From assembly GCA_910577275.1 (NCBI GenBank), contig CAJTMW010000015.1, forward strand, positions 1 to 64,000: a stretch of 64,000 bases of DNA. The letters run 5' to 3'. A program made the position numbers and the translations under genes. Below, one piece after another: positions 43,478 to 53,700 of the stretch. Position 1 is the stretch's first letter; every line of letters starts with the position of its first letter. This DNA is from an uncultured Lachnospiraceae bacterium. GTDB taxonomy: Bacteria > Bacillota > Clostridia > Lachnospirales > Lachnospiraceae. Under the pieces are notes generated by a model. It was given only the letters and a program-made list of their open reading frames with translations, searched no databases and was not told the origin of the DNA.

Positions 43478-45070
43478 TCATTGTCCCCCGGAAATCATCT
43501 TCCGGTACTCGCTGGGCTTACACCCTGTCGCCTTTTCAAAGACTCTGCTGAAATACGCCGTATCGCTGTACCCTACCATCTCGCAGACCTCATACACCTT
43601 ATAATCCTTCTCCCCAAACAGTTCCTTTGCCCGCTCCACCCGGAGGGAGGTCACATAGCTCTGATAGGTCATGCCCGTTTTTTTCCTGAACATCTGACTT
43701 AAGTAATAGGGATTTAAGAAAAATTTCCCCGCAAGCTCGCTTAAGCTGATTTCTCCTGTGTAATGCTCTTTGATATACTCCTTAATCCGGGAAATCACAT
43801 CCTCGCGCCTGCCATGACCCTGGCTGCGCCTGATTTCCAGAATACCCGCCATAATGTTGGTCATCCAGTTTTCCAGCTGCTCTATGGTATGGAAACGGGA
43901 AATGCTCTCAAGCGATAAAATATTCCTCCCCAGATATTCATTGAGCTGAAACTGCATAAAAGGCATCGTGCGTATTCCCGCCAGAATCAGGTTCATGCTC
44001 TGCATCTGCAAATCGGATAACGTAAGTCCCTCCTGCTGCCGCAGCTTCTGAAACATTTTCCTGACAATTCTCTTGCACGCCCCCTCGTCTCCCCCGTTAA
44101 GCGCCTGCTCCAGCTCCGTAATTTCCTCCTCTGTCATCAGGACTCTGCCGGCAGCGCCCTGCGCCATCTGCGAATAGCAAATGATAGAGCCGATTCCCTG
44201 TATGACCTTGTTATTCAGCGCCATCTCCGCCTTTTCAAAGGAATCCGCTATCTCTCCATAACTCTCCCGGACATACCCCACGCCAATACTGACAGGTATG
44301 TCATATTTTTCTTCCATTTTTTCTTTTACATAGGAAAGCCCTCCCGCAAGCCGCTCCTCCTGCAGCGCCTCATACTCCGCTATCAGAATTACTGCCCGGA
44401 TACCGGAAATCCTTACAATTTCCACACAGCTGTATTCCGCAAGCTGCGCGCTGACAGCCTGCTCGAGTTCCTCGAAATACGCCTGAGACGGGAAATCGCT
44501 GCCGTTACACTCCCACAAAGCGGCAAGATAAGAGGCCGCGTCCAGTGGAATTCCATATGTTGCCAGTATTTCTTCCGTTTCCTCAACTCCCTTTTCCCCT
44601 GTCAGAAACCGGAAAAACTGAATCTCCTTTTTACTCTTTTCGAAATCCGCCACCTGATGCTTTAAATTCCTGAACTGCTCCTGCGCTTCTCTCCCGACCG
44701 CAATCTCCCCGCATACCTCCTCCATCACCGCAAAAAGCTCTTCCTCCTCCACGGGCTTGCAGATATAAAACTTTACGCCAAGCCGGATTCCCTCTCTGGC
44801 ATATTCAAAATCCGAATACCCGCTCAGCAGAATACACTTTGCTTCATTGCCTGCGTTTTTCAGCTTTTCAATCATGGCAAGGCCGTCCATAACAGGCATC
44901 CTCACATCGGATATGATGATGTCAGGATTTTTTTCCATCGCCATATCAAAGCCTTCCTGCCCGTCCTCCGCAATCCCGACGATTTCCCATTCCTTCCCCG
45001 CAGACTGCAGAATAAACTGCAGACCTTCCGAAATTCCCCTTTCGTCATCTACCAGCAAAATTGTAAACAT
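43478..45070 (-). CDS. AraC-type response regulator (YesN-like)
   Basis: A 530-residue regulator. The start is set at MFTILLVDDERGISEG (45070). The receiver domain (1-120) has the acidic pair VDDE and phospho-acceptor Asp in IIISDVRMP. A long middle region (about 130-400) is of the kind found in YesN proteins. The C-terminal AraC HTH (about 430-530) has ISLSELAGKFFLNPYYLSQMF and DTAYFSRVFEKATGCKPSEY. It pairs with the kinase gene upstream and probably switches on the transporter and glycosidase genes when the substrate is present. Confidence 0.93.
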   Translation of the reverse strand: MFTILLVDDERGISEGLQFILQSAGKEWEIVGIAEDGQEGFDMAMEKNPDIIISDVRMPVMDGLAMIEKLKNAGNEAKCILLSGYSDFEYAREGIRLGVKFYICKPVEEEELFAVMEEVCGEIAVGREAQEQFRNLKHQVADFEKSKKEIQFFRFLTGEKGVEETEEILATYGIPLDAASYLAALWECNGSDFPSQAYFEELEQAVSAQLAEYSCVEIVRISGIRAVILIAEYEALQEERLAGGLSYVKEKMEEKYDIPVSIGVGYVRESYGEIADSFEKAEMALNNKVIQGIGSIICYSQMAQGAAGRVLMTEEEITELEQALNGGDEGACKRIVRKMFQKLRQQEGLTLSDLQMQSMNLILAGIRTMPFMQFQLNEYLGRNILSLESISRFHTIEQLENWMTNIMAGILEIRRSQGHGRREDVISRIKEYIKEHYTGEISLSELAGKFFLNPYYLSQMFRKKTGMTYQSYVTSLRVERAKELFGEKDYKVYEVCEMVGYSDTAYFSRVFEKATGCKPSEYRKMISGGQ

Positions 45071-45161
45071 CCTCTTCCCTTTCCGCATAAAATTTTCTTT
45101 CAGCCGCAAGCCGTTTTGCATATCTGAGCTTTAAAACTGCCGGCAGGCTGCCGCAGAAGCT

Positions 45162-46973
45162 TCACATAGGAAGCCGCATCTCTATCACGGTTCCTTCATC
45201 TCCGCTTTCCAGAATTTTTACAAAATATTCTTTTCCAAAGCGCAGATAAATCCTCTCCGCAATATTTTTCAGCCCGATACTTCCGCTCCCGTCGTCCGCG
45301 GTCTCCGAGACTCGCATTTTGTTGCTGCCTGAAAACTCCAGCTGCCCCCGCAGCGTTTTTAACCTGTCCTCCGGCATTCCCTTTCCGTTGTCCTTGAATA
45401 TCACGGAAATGGTATCTTCTTTCAGCTTTGTCACCTTAAGCCGGATTTTCAGTTTTTCGTGATGTCCGCGGTAGCCGTGCTCAATACAGTTTTCCACAAT
45501 CGGCTGAAATACCAGCGGCATAACGGGGACGTCCAGAAGCGCTTCCTCCGCTTCATACGTGTATTCAAATATTCCCTGAAAACGGACATTCTGCAGCTTC
45601 ACATAGTTTTCCACATATTCCAGCTCCGTGCGGACAGTATTTTTACTGTCATCCTTTCCAAGGCTTGCGCGGAACATTTTCGCCAGAATTTTAATCATCT
45701 CCGCCGCTTCTGCATCACCCTTGACCAAAGCTTTCATGCGGATGGATTCCAATGTGTTGTAGAGCATATGGGGATTTATCTGTGTCCGAAGAGCCATTAT
45801 CTTTGCGTCTTTTTGCCTGATTTCCGCCACGTACACATCGTTTATTAACGTCTGGATTTTCTCGACCATATGATTGTAGTGCTGAATCAACGTGCCGATT
45901 TCATCAGAGGTAACCTCCGCTTCCACCCGGGCATATTCCCCGTCTCCCATGCGCTCGATTTTCCTCTGCAATTCTGTAATCGGCCTTAAAATCGTCCGGC
46001 TCAAAACCACGGACAGCCCGATAATCATCCAGACGGAAATCCCGATGGCAATCAGCGATACCATCGTAACCCGGGAAGCCTTCGCCATTAAATGGGCTCT
46101 TGGAATCACAGCCTCCACCATGATTTCTCCGCTTTGTGTGCTCTCACGCAGCACCAGATACTCCTTTTCATCCGGCGCAGCCTCCTCCGGCTCTCTTATG
46201 ACCTCCTGCCACGACCTGTACCCGCTTATCACATCCGAATCATAAAGTACTGCCCCGTCGGATTTTCTGGCCGCCCGGATACGGATGTGGTAGTTGTTTC
46301 TGGTAATCTGAAACGTCTCGTTCATTTCCACCAGCTTTTCCGGGTTCACATCAATCAGCAAAAGCCCAACCTCCCGGCTGGTGTGGTCGAAAATCCTGCG
46401 TCCCACCGTCACGGCGATGTCCTCGTGCTCCGTCTCATAATAATTCTTAAAATGCGCCGGCGTTACCATCAGCACGCTTTTCGCCCGGCCCTGCTTCTGC
46501 GCCTGTGTCAGCTCCTGTAACCACGCCTCCTCCTGCAGCCTTCTTTGATTCACAAGCTCCCCCTTACTGTTGTACTGGTAAAAAGAGCCGTTCCCCGCCA
46601 GAAACATAATATTTTCCACATCCGGGCTCATCAGGGAAACCCGCATAAGGAGCCTTCGCACCTGCAGACGGTTCTCCACCTCCTCATAAATTGAAGGCGC
46701 CTCCATCCTGCTGATATCCGCAAGCATATCGTTGTCCACAAGAAAAGCCTTGGTGATTCTTCCGTATTCGTCCATAAACCTGTCAATATTCGTAACAATC
46801 TGGGAACTGTATAAATGGGCAAGCTCCATGGATTCCTCCTCCATGTTCTTTACGGAAAACCGGAAAATAAATACCGTGGTAATCAAAAGCGGAATCAGAC
46901 ATGCCGCAAGATAACTGAGCAGCATCTTGTCCCTAAGTTTCGCATTTTTCAAAAAATCCATGATTTTCCCCAT
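45162..46973 (-). CDS. YesM-type sensor histidine kinase
   Basis: A 603-residue kinase with an N-terminal membrane segment (about 17-37), an extracellular sensor domain (about 40-290), a second membrane segment (about 300-320), a HAMP domain (about 320-375), the phospho-acceptor His in RTQINPHMLYNTLESIRM and a HATPase domain (IVENCIEHGYRGHHE, FKDNGKGM, GSIGLKNIAERI). The GGGAG site supports the ATG at 46973. YesM/YesN pairs control polysaccharide-use loci in Firmicutes, which suits this setting. Confidence 0.93.
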   Translation of the reverse strand: MGKIMDFLKNAKLRDKMLLSYLAACLIPLLITTVFIFRFSVKNMEEESMELAHLYSSQIVTNIDRFMDEYGRITKAFLVDNDMLADISRMEAPSIYEEVENRLQVRRLLMRVSLMSPDVENIMFLAGNGSFYQYNSKGELVNQRRLQEEAWLQELTQAQKQGRAKSVLMVTPAHFKNYYETEHEDIAVTVGRRIFDHTSREVGLLLIDVNPEKLVEMNETFQITRNNYHIRIRAARKSDGAVLYDSDVISGYRSWQEVIREPEEAAPDEKEYLVLRESTQSGEIMVEAVIPRAHLMAKASRVTMVSLIAIGISVWMIIGLSVVLSRTILRPITELQRKIERMGDGEYARVEAEVTSDEIGTLIQHYNHMVEKIQTLINDVYVAEIRQKDAKIMALRTQINPHMLYNTLESIRMKALVKGDAEAAEMIKILAKMFRASLGKDDSKNTVRTELEYVENYVKLQNVRFQGIFEYTYEAEEALLDVPVMPLVFQPIVENCIEHGYRGHHEKLKIRLKVTKLKEDTISVIFKDNGKGMPEDRLKTLRGQLEFSGSNKMRVSETADDGSGSIGLKNIAERIYLRFGKEYFVKILESGDEGTVIEMRLPM

Positions 46974-47115
46974 ATACGGCTCCCTTCACTTGAATGCCCC
47001 GCGATATCCTTTCGATGGATTTTTGCGCAGCGCTTCGATTTTGTAAACCGGCCCCTCCTGCGGAAAAAGTCCCGGAAAAGAAACCGTGCGTTTCTCCCCG
47101 GAACTTAAGTATGCT

Positions 47116-48741
47116 TTACTTCGCGACAGATGCGTACCACTCTCTCGCAAGCTTCGTTACTTCCTCACCGCCGGTTGCATACCATTTTTCTACAAACTCA
47201 TCGAATTTGTCAATGGAATATTCTCCGGTAATAATTTTCGTTGCATATTCAACGAAAAGCGTTCTGTTATTAATATCAGGATAATCCGCATAAATAGAGG
47301 AAGGAATCCCGTCTCCCGCCATGGGTCTTACATATTTCTGACTTTCCTGCAGATTGTTGATTGCCTGTGAAATCGCCCATTCTCTCTCGGGGGTCTTCTG
47401 AGTCTCAAGGAGCTGTACCTGGAAGTCAACGGTTGCAATACCGTTCCATGGTTCAAGCACCAGCTTCTGCATGGTGGCCTTGTCGTCCGGTTTGCGGCTT
47501 AGAACGCCGTCTACCATTTCGCTGTGCATTCCCTCCACACCGGTATACATAGTATTCCACAGTTCTGTGTCGGCATAGGCATTTAAAACCTTCATGATAT
47601 TCTGAATCTTCTGCTCGTCATCCGTATTGGCAACCACAAACCCAACGCCGTTGATTCTTCTCGCCGTGTAAAAGCCTTCATATCCCGGCGCGGAAATGGC
47701 AGGAAGAATTGCAATTTCAGGTTCCGTTCCCGTCGCGTCCTTAATCGTCTCCGCCGTATTGTAGCACTCCTGAGGGATATGCTCCCAAATCCCCACCTTG
47801 TCGGAATTGATTTTTCCGTCCCATGCCGCCTTGTCGTTTAACAGCGTCTCGGGGTCAAGCAGTCCTTCCGCATACAGCGCCGCAATCCATTCCAGCGCGT
47901 CTCTCATGTTCTGCGTTACCCCTGCATAGGTCAGCTCGCCGTCATAAATATCCCACTGGGGATATCCCTCCCACATGGCAAGTCCGTACATGCCAAAGAG
48001 CTGGTTCATCCATCTTGCTTCCGCCCGTCCGCCGGTTGGAATTTCATCCGCAATTCCGTTCCCGTTAGGGTCGTCGTTTTTAAATGCCCGCAGCACCTCC
48101 ACAAACTCCTCCTGGGTAGTTGGCATGGAAAGCCCCAGATTATCCAGCCAGTCCTTCCGAATCATAGGACAGTTTCTTCCATAATTAATCACCTGGGGAA
48201 TGGTATAAATTCTTCCCTCCCCGCTGGGGTCGTTTGCCCGCATGGCGTCCCATATCTCCTGCGGAACAGCATTCCAGAAATTAGGCGCGTATTCAGGGAG
48301 CAAATCCGTCAAATCAAGGAGAGCGCCGCTGGCAATCAAATCCGCTTCCATACCGTTTACAGGATTAAACATATCCGGCATCTCCCCCGCCGCAATCCTT
48401 AAATTTAACTGCTCCTGATAGGTTGTCCCGCCGTTCCACTCCACATAGGGCTGAATAATTCCAACGCCGATTAAGTCCTTATAAAACTGGTAGGTTTCGC
48501 TTCCCTTTTCCACCGCCAGATAGCCTTCGTTGACTCCCCAGATTTCCACGTCGCCGCTATCCGCCGCGCCGCCTGCGTCCCCGCCTTCTACTGCGGACGC
48601 ATCCGCGCCCTGGCTTTCCCCGGCCTGCACGCCTTCCGCCTGATTTTCTCCTCCGGCGCCATTTTCTGCGCCGCACCCGAAAAGCGTGGACGCCATTAAA
48701 ACACCGGCGCATAAACCTGCAATTAACTGTTTTCTTTTCAT
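47116..48741 (-). CDS. Extracellular sugar-binding lipoprotein of the LplA type
   Basis: A 541-residue binding protein. The signal peptide ends in the lipobox LFGC (Cys23), followed by a Gly/Glu/Ala-rich linker (24-65) and the periplasmic-binding fold. A calcium-type loop FKNDDPNGNGIADEIP is conserved in this group. It would hand an oligosaccharide to the two permeases encoded upstream. The ATPase is not encoded here, which is normal for this class; a shared MsmX-type ATPase elsewhere is expected. Confidence 0.93.
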   Translation of the reverse strand: MKRKQLIAGLCAGVLMASTLFGCGAENGAGGENQAEGVQAGESQGADASAVEGGDAGGAADSGDVEIWGVNEGYLAVEKGSETYQFYKDLIGVGIIQPYVEWNGGTTYQEQLNLRIAAGEMPDMFNPVNGMEADLIASGALLDLTDLLPEYAPNFWNAVPQEIWDAMRANDPSGEGRIYTIPQVINYGRNCPMIRKDWLDNLGLSMPTTQEEFVEVLRAFKNDDPNGNGIADEIPTGGRAEARWMNQLFGMYGLAMWEGYPQWDIYDGELTYAGVTQNMRDALEWIAALYAEGLLDPETLLNDKAAWDGKINSDKVGIWEHIPQECYNTAETIKDATGTEPEIAILPAISAPGYEGFYTARRINGVGFVVANTDDEQKIQNIMKVLNAYADTELWNTMYTGVEGMHSEMVDGVLSRKPDDKATMQKLVLEPWNGIATVDFQVQLLETQKTPEREWAISQAINNLQESQKYVRPMAGDGIPSSIYADYPDINNRTLFVEYATKIITGEYSIDKFDEFVEKWYATGGEEVTKLAREWYASVAK

Positions 48742-48824
48742 GATGAATCCTCCTTGTGTTTGATTGAATATTCTTAAGCAGATACCTTTCCTGCGGGCTT
48801 TCCCGCTGGCGTCTGCATTGACGC

Positions 48825-49715
48825 TTAGCCCTTCACGCTTCCAAGCATGGCTCCCTTTTCAAAATATTTCTGGATAAAGGGATAGATTGCAATAATGGGC
48901 AGAATGGCAAATACCACAATCGCCGCTTTTAAGGAACGGTCCGTATAATTTACATTTGCCTTGACAGCCAGAGTCTGAAGCTCCGTTCCCTCGTTGATAA
49001 ACTGCCGCACCTTCATCTGCAGGGGATAAAGCCTTGTATCCTGAATAAAGTAGAGCGGATGCTGATACTGGTTCCAGAATACCACGCCGTAAAACAATCC
49101 GATTGTGGCAATAATTGCCTTTGAGGACGGCAGAACGATTTTAAACAGCGTTCGGAAAGGTCCGCATCCGTCAATCATGGCGGATTCCTCAATCTCCTTT
49201 GAAAACTGCATGAAAAAGGTTCGCATAACCGCCAGATTGTACGCGCTTAAAATATGCGGCAGCACAAGCACCAGCGGATTATTGTACAGCCCGATAGAGC
49301 GCATGGTGATAAAATATGGGACAATAGGCGCTTTAAAAATCATGGTGATAATCACGCCCACCATAATAATGTGGGAGAGCCTGAATTCCTTTTTTGACAG
49401 GGGATATGCCATCGTGGCGGTAATCAATAGTGCCAGAACCGTTCCGACTGCCGTGGAGGCAAGGGTGATTCCTGCGGAGCGCCACATATCGCTCCTTGCA
49501 AAAATACATTTCCAGGACGCCAGCGTAAATTCAACCGGAAACAGCGTGACCGCATTCATATTCACCGCATTTTTGGAGCTGAAAGACAGTGACAGTACCG
49601 ACAAAAGCGGAACAAGCGCCACAATGGCAATGATACAAAGCGCCGTCATAATTACAAGTCCGAAAACTCTGTCCCCCAAAACCGCTTTTCTTTTTCCTGT
49701 TTTCATACCTACCAT
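48825..49715 (-). CDS. Carbohydrate ABC permease, LplC/YtcP type
   Basis: A 296-residue membrane protein with six predicted segments and the EAA-loop ESAMIDGCGPFRTLFKIVLPSSKA split over about residues 185-207. The start at 49715 overlaps the end of the other permease gene by seven bases; the ATG at 49706 (MKTGKRKAV) is an alternative start. It forms the translocation channel with the LplB-type partner. Confidence 0.93.
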   Translation of the reverse strand: MVGMKTGKRKAVLGDRVFGLVIMTALCIIAIVALVPLLSVLSLSFSSKNAVNMNAVTLFPVEFTLASWKCIFARSDMWRSAGITLASTAVGTVLALLITATMAYPLSKKEFRLSHIIMVGVIITMIFKAPIVPYFITMRSIGLYNNPLVLVLPHILSAYNLAVMRTFFMQFSKEIEESAMIDGCGPFRTLFKIVLPSSKAIIATIGLFYGVVFWNQYQHPLYFIQDTRLYPLQMKVRQFINEGTELQTLAVKANVNYTDRSLKAAIVVFAILPIIAIYPFIQKYFEKGAMLGSVKG

Positions 49716-50665
49716 AATCCCCCGTCTTCTGAAATTTTCCTGGACAAGTTATTGAAAAACACCACCAGCACAAGCCCGATTACTGACTGGAACAGCCCCA
49801 CCGCCGTGGTAATGCTGTACTGCGCCTGTAAAATGCCGACCCTGTAAACATAAGTGTCGAAAATATCCCCGGTGCTGTAGGTCATAGGCGTGAGCAGGCT
49901 GAATACGTGCTCAAATCCCAAATCCATAAAGCTTCCGATGTTCAGCAAAAGCAATGTGACGATGGTAGGGATAAGCAGCGGAAAAGTGATTTTCGTCATT
50001 CGCTGCCATCTGCTGGCCCCGTCAATCTGCGCCGCCTCGTAAAGCGACTGGTCGATACCGCTGATTGCCGCGATATAAACCACCGTTCCCCATCCCGCCT
50101 CTTTCCAGATGGAGGAAATCACATAGACCAGCCGGAAATATTTGGACTGCTGCATAATGAGTATGGGCTGCATTCCCAGCATTCCTCTTATCTGATTAAA
50201 AATACCGTTTGCCCCGAAAAAGTCAAACACCAGCTCCGCCACGATAATCCATGACAGAAAGTAGGGAATGTAAACCGCCGTCTGAATAGACTTTTTTAAT
50301 TTTTCCTGCCGCACCTCGTTCATCATCAGAGCCAGCGCAATGGGAATCGGGAATACAAAAATAATCTTATATGCTCCCAGTACCAGCGTGTTTACAAATA
50401 TCTTTTTAAAATCAGCGTATGTAAACAACTGGATAAAATTTTTAAGCCCTACCCATTTGCTTCCCAAAATCCCCTCGTATACGGAATAGTCCTGAAAAGC
50501 AATCACGCTTCCCAGCATGGGAATATACTTAAATACAATCATGTAAACGACTCCCGGAAGAACCATCACATAATAGGGCCAATATTTACGGAAATTTGCC
50601 CCAAGGCTTCTCTGGCTCGCCGGAAGCGCCGCCAGCCGGGCCTTTTTGTCTGCTTTCATTTTCAT
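49709..50665 (-). CDS. Carbohydrate ABC permease, LplB/YteP type
   Basis: A 318-residue membrane protein: an N-terminal cytoplasmic tail, then six segments and the EAA-loop EAAQIDGASRWQRMTKITFP. This family transports oligosaccharides such as rhamnogalacturonan fragments or other plant-derived sugars. It is translationally coupled to the second permease and lies just downstream of the GH106 gene. Confidence 0.93.
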   Translation of the reverse strand: MKMKADKKARLAALPASQRSLGANFRKYWPYYVMVLPGVVYMIVFKYIPMLGSVIAFQDYSVYEGILGSKWVGLKNFIQLFTYADFKKIFVNTLVLGAYKIIFVFPIPIALALMMNEVRQEKLKKSIQTAVYIPYFLSWIIVAELVFDFFGANGIFNQIRGMLGMQPILIMQQSKYFRLVYVISSIWKEAGWGTVVYIAAISGIDQSLYEAAQIDGASRWQRMTKITFPLLIPTIVTLLLLNIGSFMDLGFEHVFSLLTPMTYSTGDIFDTYVYRVGILQAQYSITTAVGLFQSVIGLVLVVFFNNLSRKISEDGGLW

Positions 50666-50748
50666 GCCTCCTTCTTCTGTTCTGCACTTATTTTCCCAGA
50701 TTCCCGGCCGCTTCTCAATGGACGCATTTAAGACCTTACAGGGTCATT

Positions 50749-53700
50749 TTATAGATATCTGAGAATTTTAAGCTGCACCTTCTTATACTCCGTTTCCCAT
50801 ATGCCGTAATTTCTGGGAAGATAAACGGAAGGCAGCCTTTGTTCTTTCTTGTTGCCCGGAAACACCTTGTTATACAGATTGGATACCACCTGAATTTCCA
50901 GCTCGTTCCTTCCCGCCCGCAAAAGCCCCGTCAGCTCCAGACGCTTCATTACCTGGTCAGGAAAAGGCGCTTTTTTACCGTTTACCTTTACGGTGAAAGT
51001 ATCGCACACCTCTCCCAGCTCCAGAATATACCTGTCTTTCGGGAAAACTTCATTAAGAGTCACATAACCGCCGTAGGTTCCCCGTCCTGCAAAATGCTCC
51101 AGCCGGGCGTCCATCTCCCGCCACGGCAAAAGTTCCAAAGCCTCCCTCTTTTCCCCCTGCCGCCCGCCTTTTTTCGCCTCCCCGGACGGCCTTTTGCCAA
51201 TATTCCATCTCTCCTTTATTCCCGCAGGCAATGCGTCAGGCCGATGCGGAGCATTCGTTTGACGAATGCCGCAAGGTTTAAAACCGCTCCGCAGAAAAGA
51301 AAGCTCTCCTTCTTTATCAGGACAAAATTCTTCAAGTGTGAGACTCTGCAAAATTACCGGGCAGGATATTTCTTTGGGGATTTCTCTGAAAGCCTCTGTG
51401 CCTTCTTCACCGGAAGATTCTCCGAACGGCGATTGTACCGGTTCAAATTCCTTTCTGTCAGACATACACAGGATTACCATTTCATCCTCCTCCAGAAATA
51501 TATTTCCCCATACGTATCCCGTCCCGGCATCATAATAAAAAACTTCCGGCTCCATACCGCCGCTCCACGGATTGCAGCGGCAGACATTGCCTCTGCCCTT
51601 TAAACCGACTCGGATTTTCTTCCTGCTGACCGCCCCGGGCCTCTGATAGCTTCCTTTTACCGTTCCCTTACGATAAACGGCGCTGCAGGCGGTTTCGTCC
51701 TCATTGGGACTTTCGGGAGAATATTCCACCCGGTTATAGCCGTAAAGAATAAAATAAGTTTCTTCCTCCGCCCGGCGCACCGCCGTTGCAATATCCATGC
51801 TTCCTTCAAGAAAAATTTCAGGAAGAACTCCTTTTTCCCGCAATACATCAGGAATTTCCTGCAGGTCTTTTACATGCCAGATTCCCGGCATCAGCCAGAC
51901 CTCCTCCCTTATGTCAGTCCACTTAAGGCGCTTTTGCGGGCTGTTCCATTCGCCGTAAAAAAAGGCATGTTCCGGTCTCTCTCCCTGCCATATAACCGGA
52001 AAACCCTCTCCAGCCAGCTTTTCTATGAGCCTTAAAAAGGAAATCGTAACAGCCTTCTGCTGTGGAATAATCAGGCACTTGTAGCCTGCGCCTTCCACAT
52101 CCATGACTTTTTTCTCCCTCTGCTCCGTCCATGTACTTTGAACTGTTTCCGCATTTTCCTCCTGCATTTCCGCAACTGTCTCTACCTTTTCAGCCAGCCC
52201 TTCCAGCAGATATTCCGATACAAATTCATAGCTGTATCCCGCGTTTGACAGTTTTCCCCCGTCGCCGTACAGGCAGAATTCGCTCCCCATCCCGTCATTG
52301 CTGTAGCTGCACCGGAATATGGCGCAATCCACCTGTACCGGCTTTCTGAAAACCATATTTAATCTGGCGACGGTATCCATACATCCCCTGGCATCCTCCG
52401 CAGACAGGGTTCTGTTCCAGTAATTGGACACCATCAGGCTGAAAGCCTCATATCCCGGCCATTGAGTTCCCGGAATATTTCCGTTCTCTGATAATACGCC
52501 CCGATACCCGCCCGAATACGACGCTCCATGCAGCACCTGGGCATTCATCCCCGCCATAATGCTTCTCTTTATCCACCAGAACAAATCCTCATAATCCTGT
52601 CCATAACTGTTGCCGAACTCCGCCGCACATTCGAAGGAGTATCTGTCTTTCCTTCCATAATGGACTGCCGCCGCCATGGTTTTCTGGTAATCCAGAGAAG
52701 GACGCCCCAAAGCTTCGTTTTCCGGCACGCTTACAAACAACGGGCACCTCTCCACCTCGAAAGGCTTGTTATATCCCACCTGATATCTCACAGTTTTTCC
52801 ATAACTGCCTGCCATTTTCTCCAGTACGGCCAGATGGTTTTCGCAGTAGCATTGTGTCAGCGTTTCCAGATAATCATGATTCACCATCTCCGACAAAGAT
52901 GCATCCTCCAGAACATACCCCGGCACATCGCAGGCAGGATAAAGATTTGTAAGCCCGATAAAGGGCAGAAAGGACTTCAGACTATAGCCCCGCCGTTTCT
53001 CAAATTCTTCCAAAAGCTCCGGCGTCCAGTCCAGAGATACCTCATATTCCAGCGAATCGCAGAAAACGGATTCCATGGAAGGGAACGTATACTTTTCAAA
53101 AACTTCCTTCCAATAAGCTTCGCAGGCTGCGCTTCCCGCTTTGCTCAAATGGTCTGTTACATAATATCGTCCGCCCCCTGTCTTTTGCGCCGCCGGCTGA
53201 CCGTAAAAGGCAAACAAAACCCATTCCCCCTCTGTTGTGCTTTTCGGGAATTGATATTTCAGAAAATTTCCCTTTTTCCTCTCCTCGACATAAGGCATCA
53301 AGTCAATGTAAGAATCCCCTGTCAGTACCTTGCCCTGTTTTTCAAAATAAGCAAGCACATGTACCAATGTCCTTGTCCCTTCCGGCCGGACAACTCTTTC
53401 CTCCGGCAAAAACCCCGCATAATATTCCCCCGGCGAAATCCTGCATTCCCCAAAGGTCAGCTCGTACAGAGCCGCCAAATCATCGGCTGTGGTAATTGCC
53501 GGAGATGAAATCGGCCATCCCGGACCGTTTGCAATGTCCATTGTCATTCCCAGCTTTTGCGTCTCATCCCCGATAACCGCCACCGTCTCGTTCCAATGCC
53601 CGCTCCCCCAGCCGTCCTCACTTTGCTGTATTGCCGGTGAAAGCCTCTCCAAAACCACAATTTCCACACCGCCAAAGCCTCTTTCCTTCAGTGCCCGAAG

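Noticed and set aside
52528..53508. Rightward open frame of 326 codons opposite the GH106-type gene
   Set aside because: Antisense to a coherent glycosidase sequence with conserved motifs; no ribosome site.
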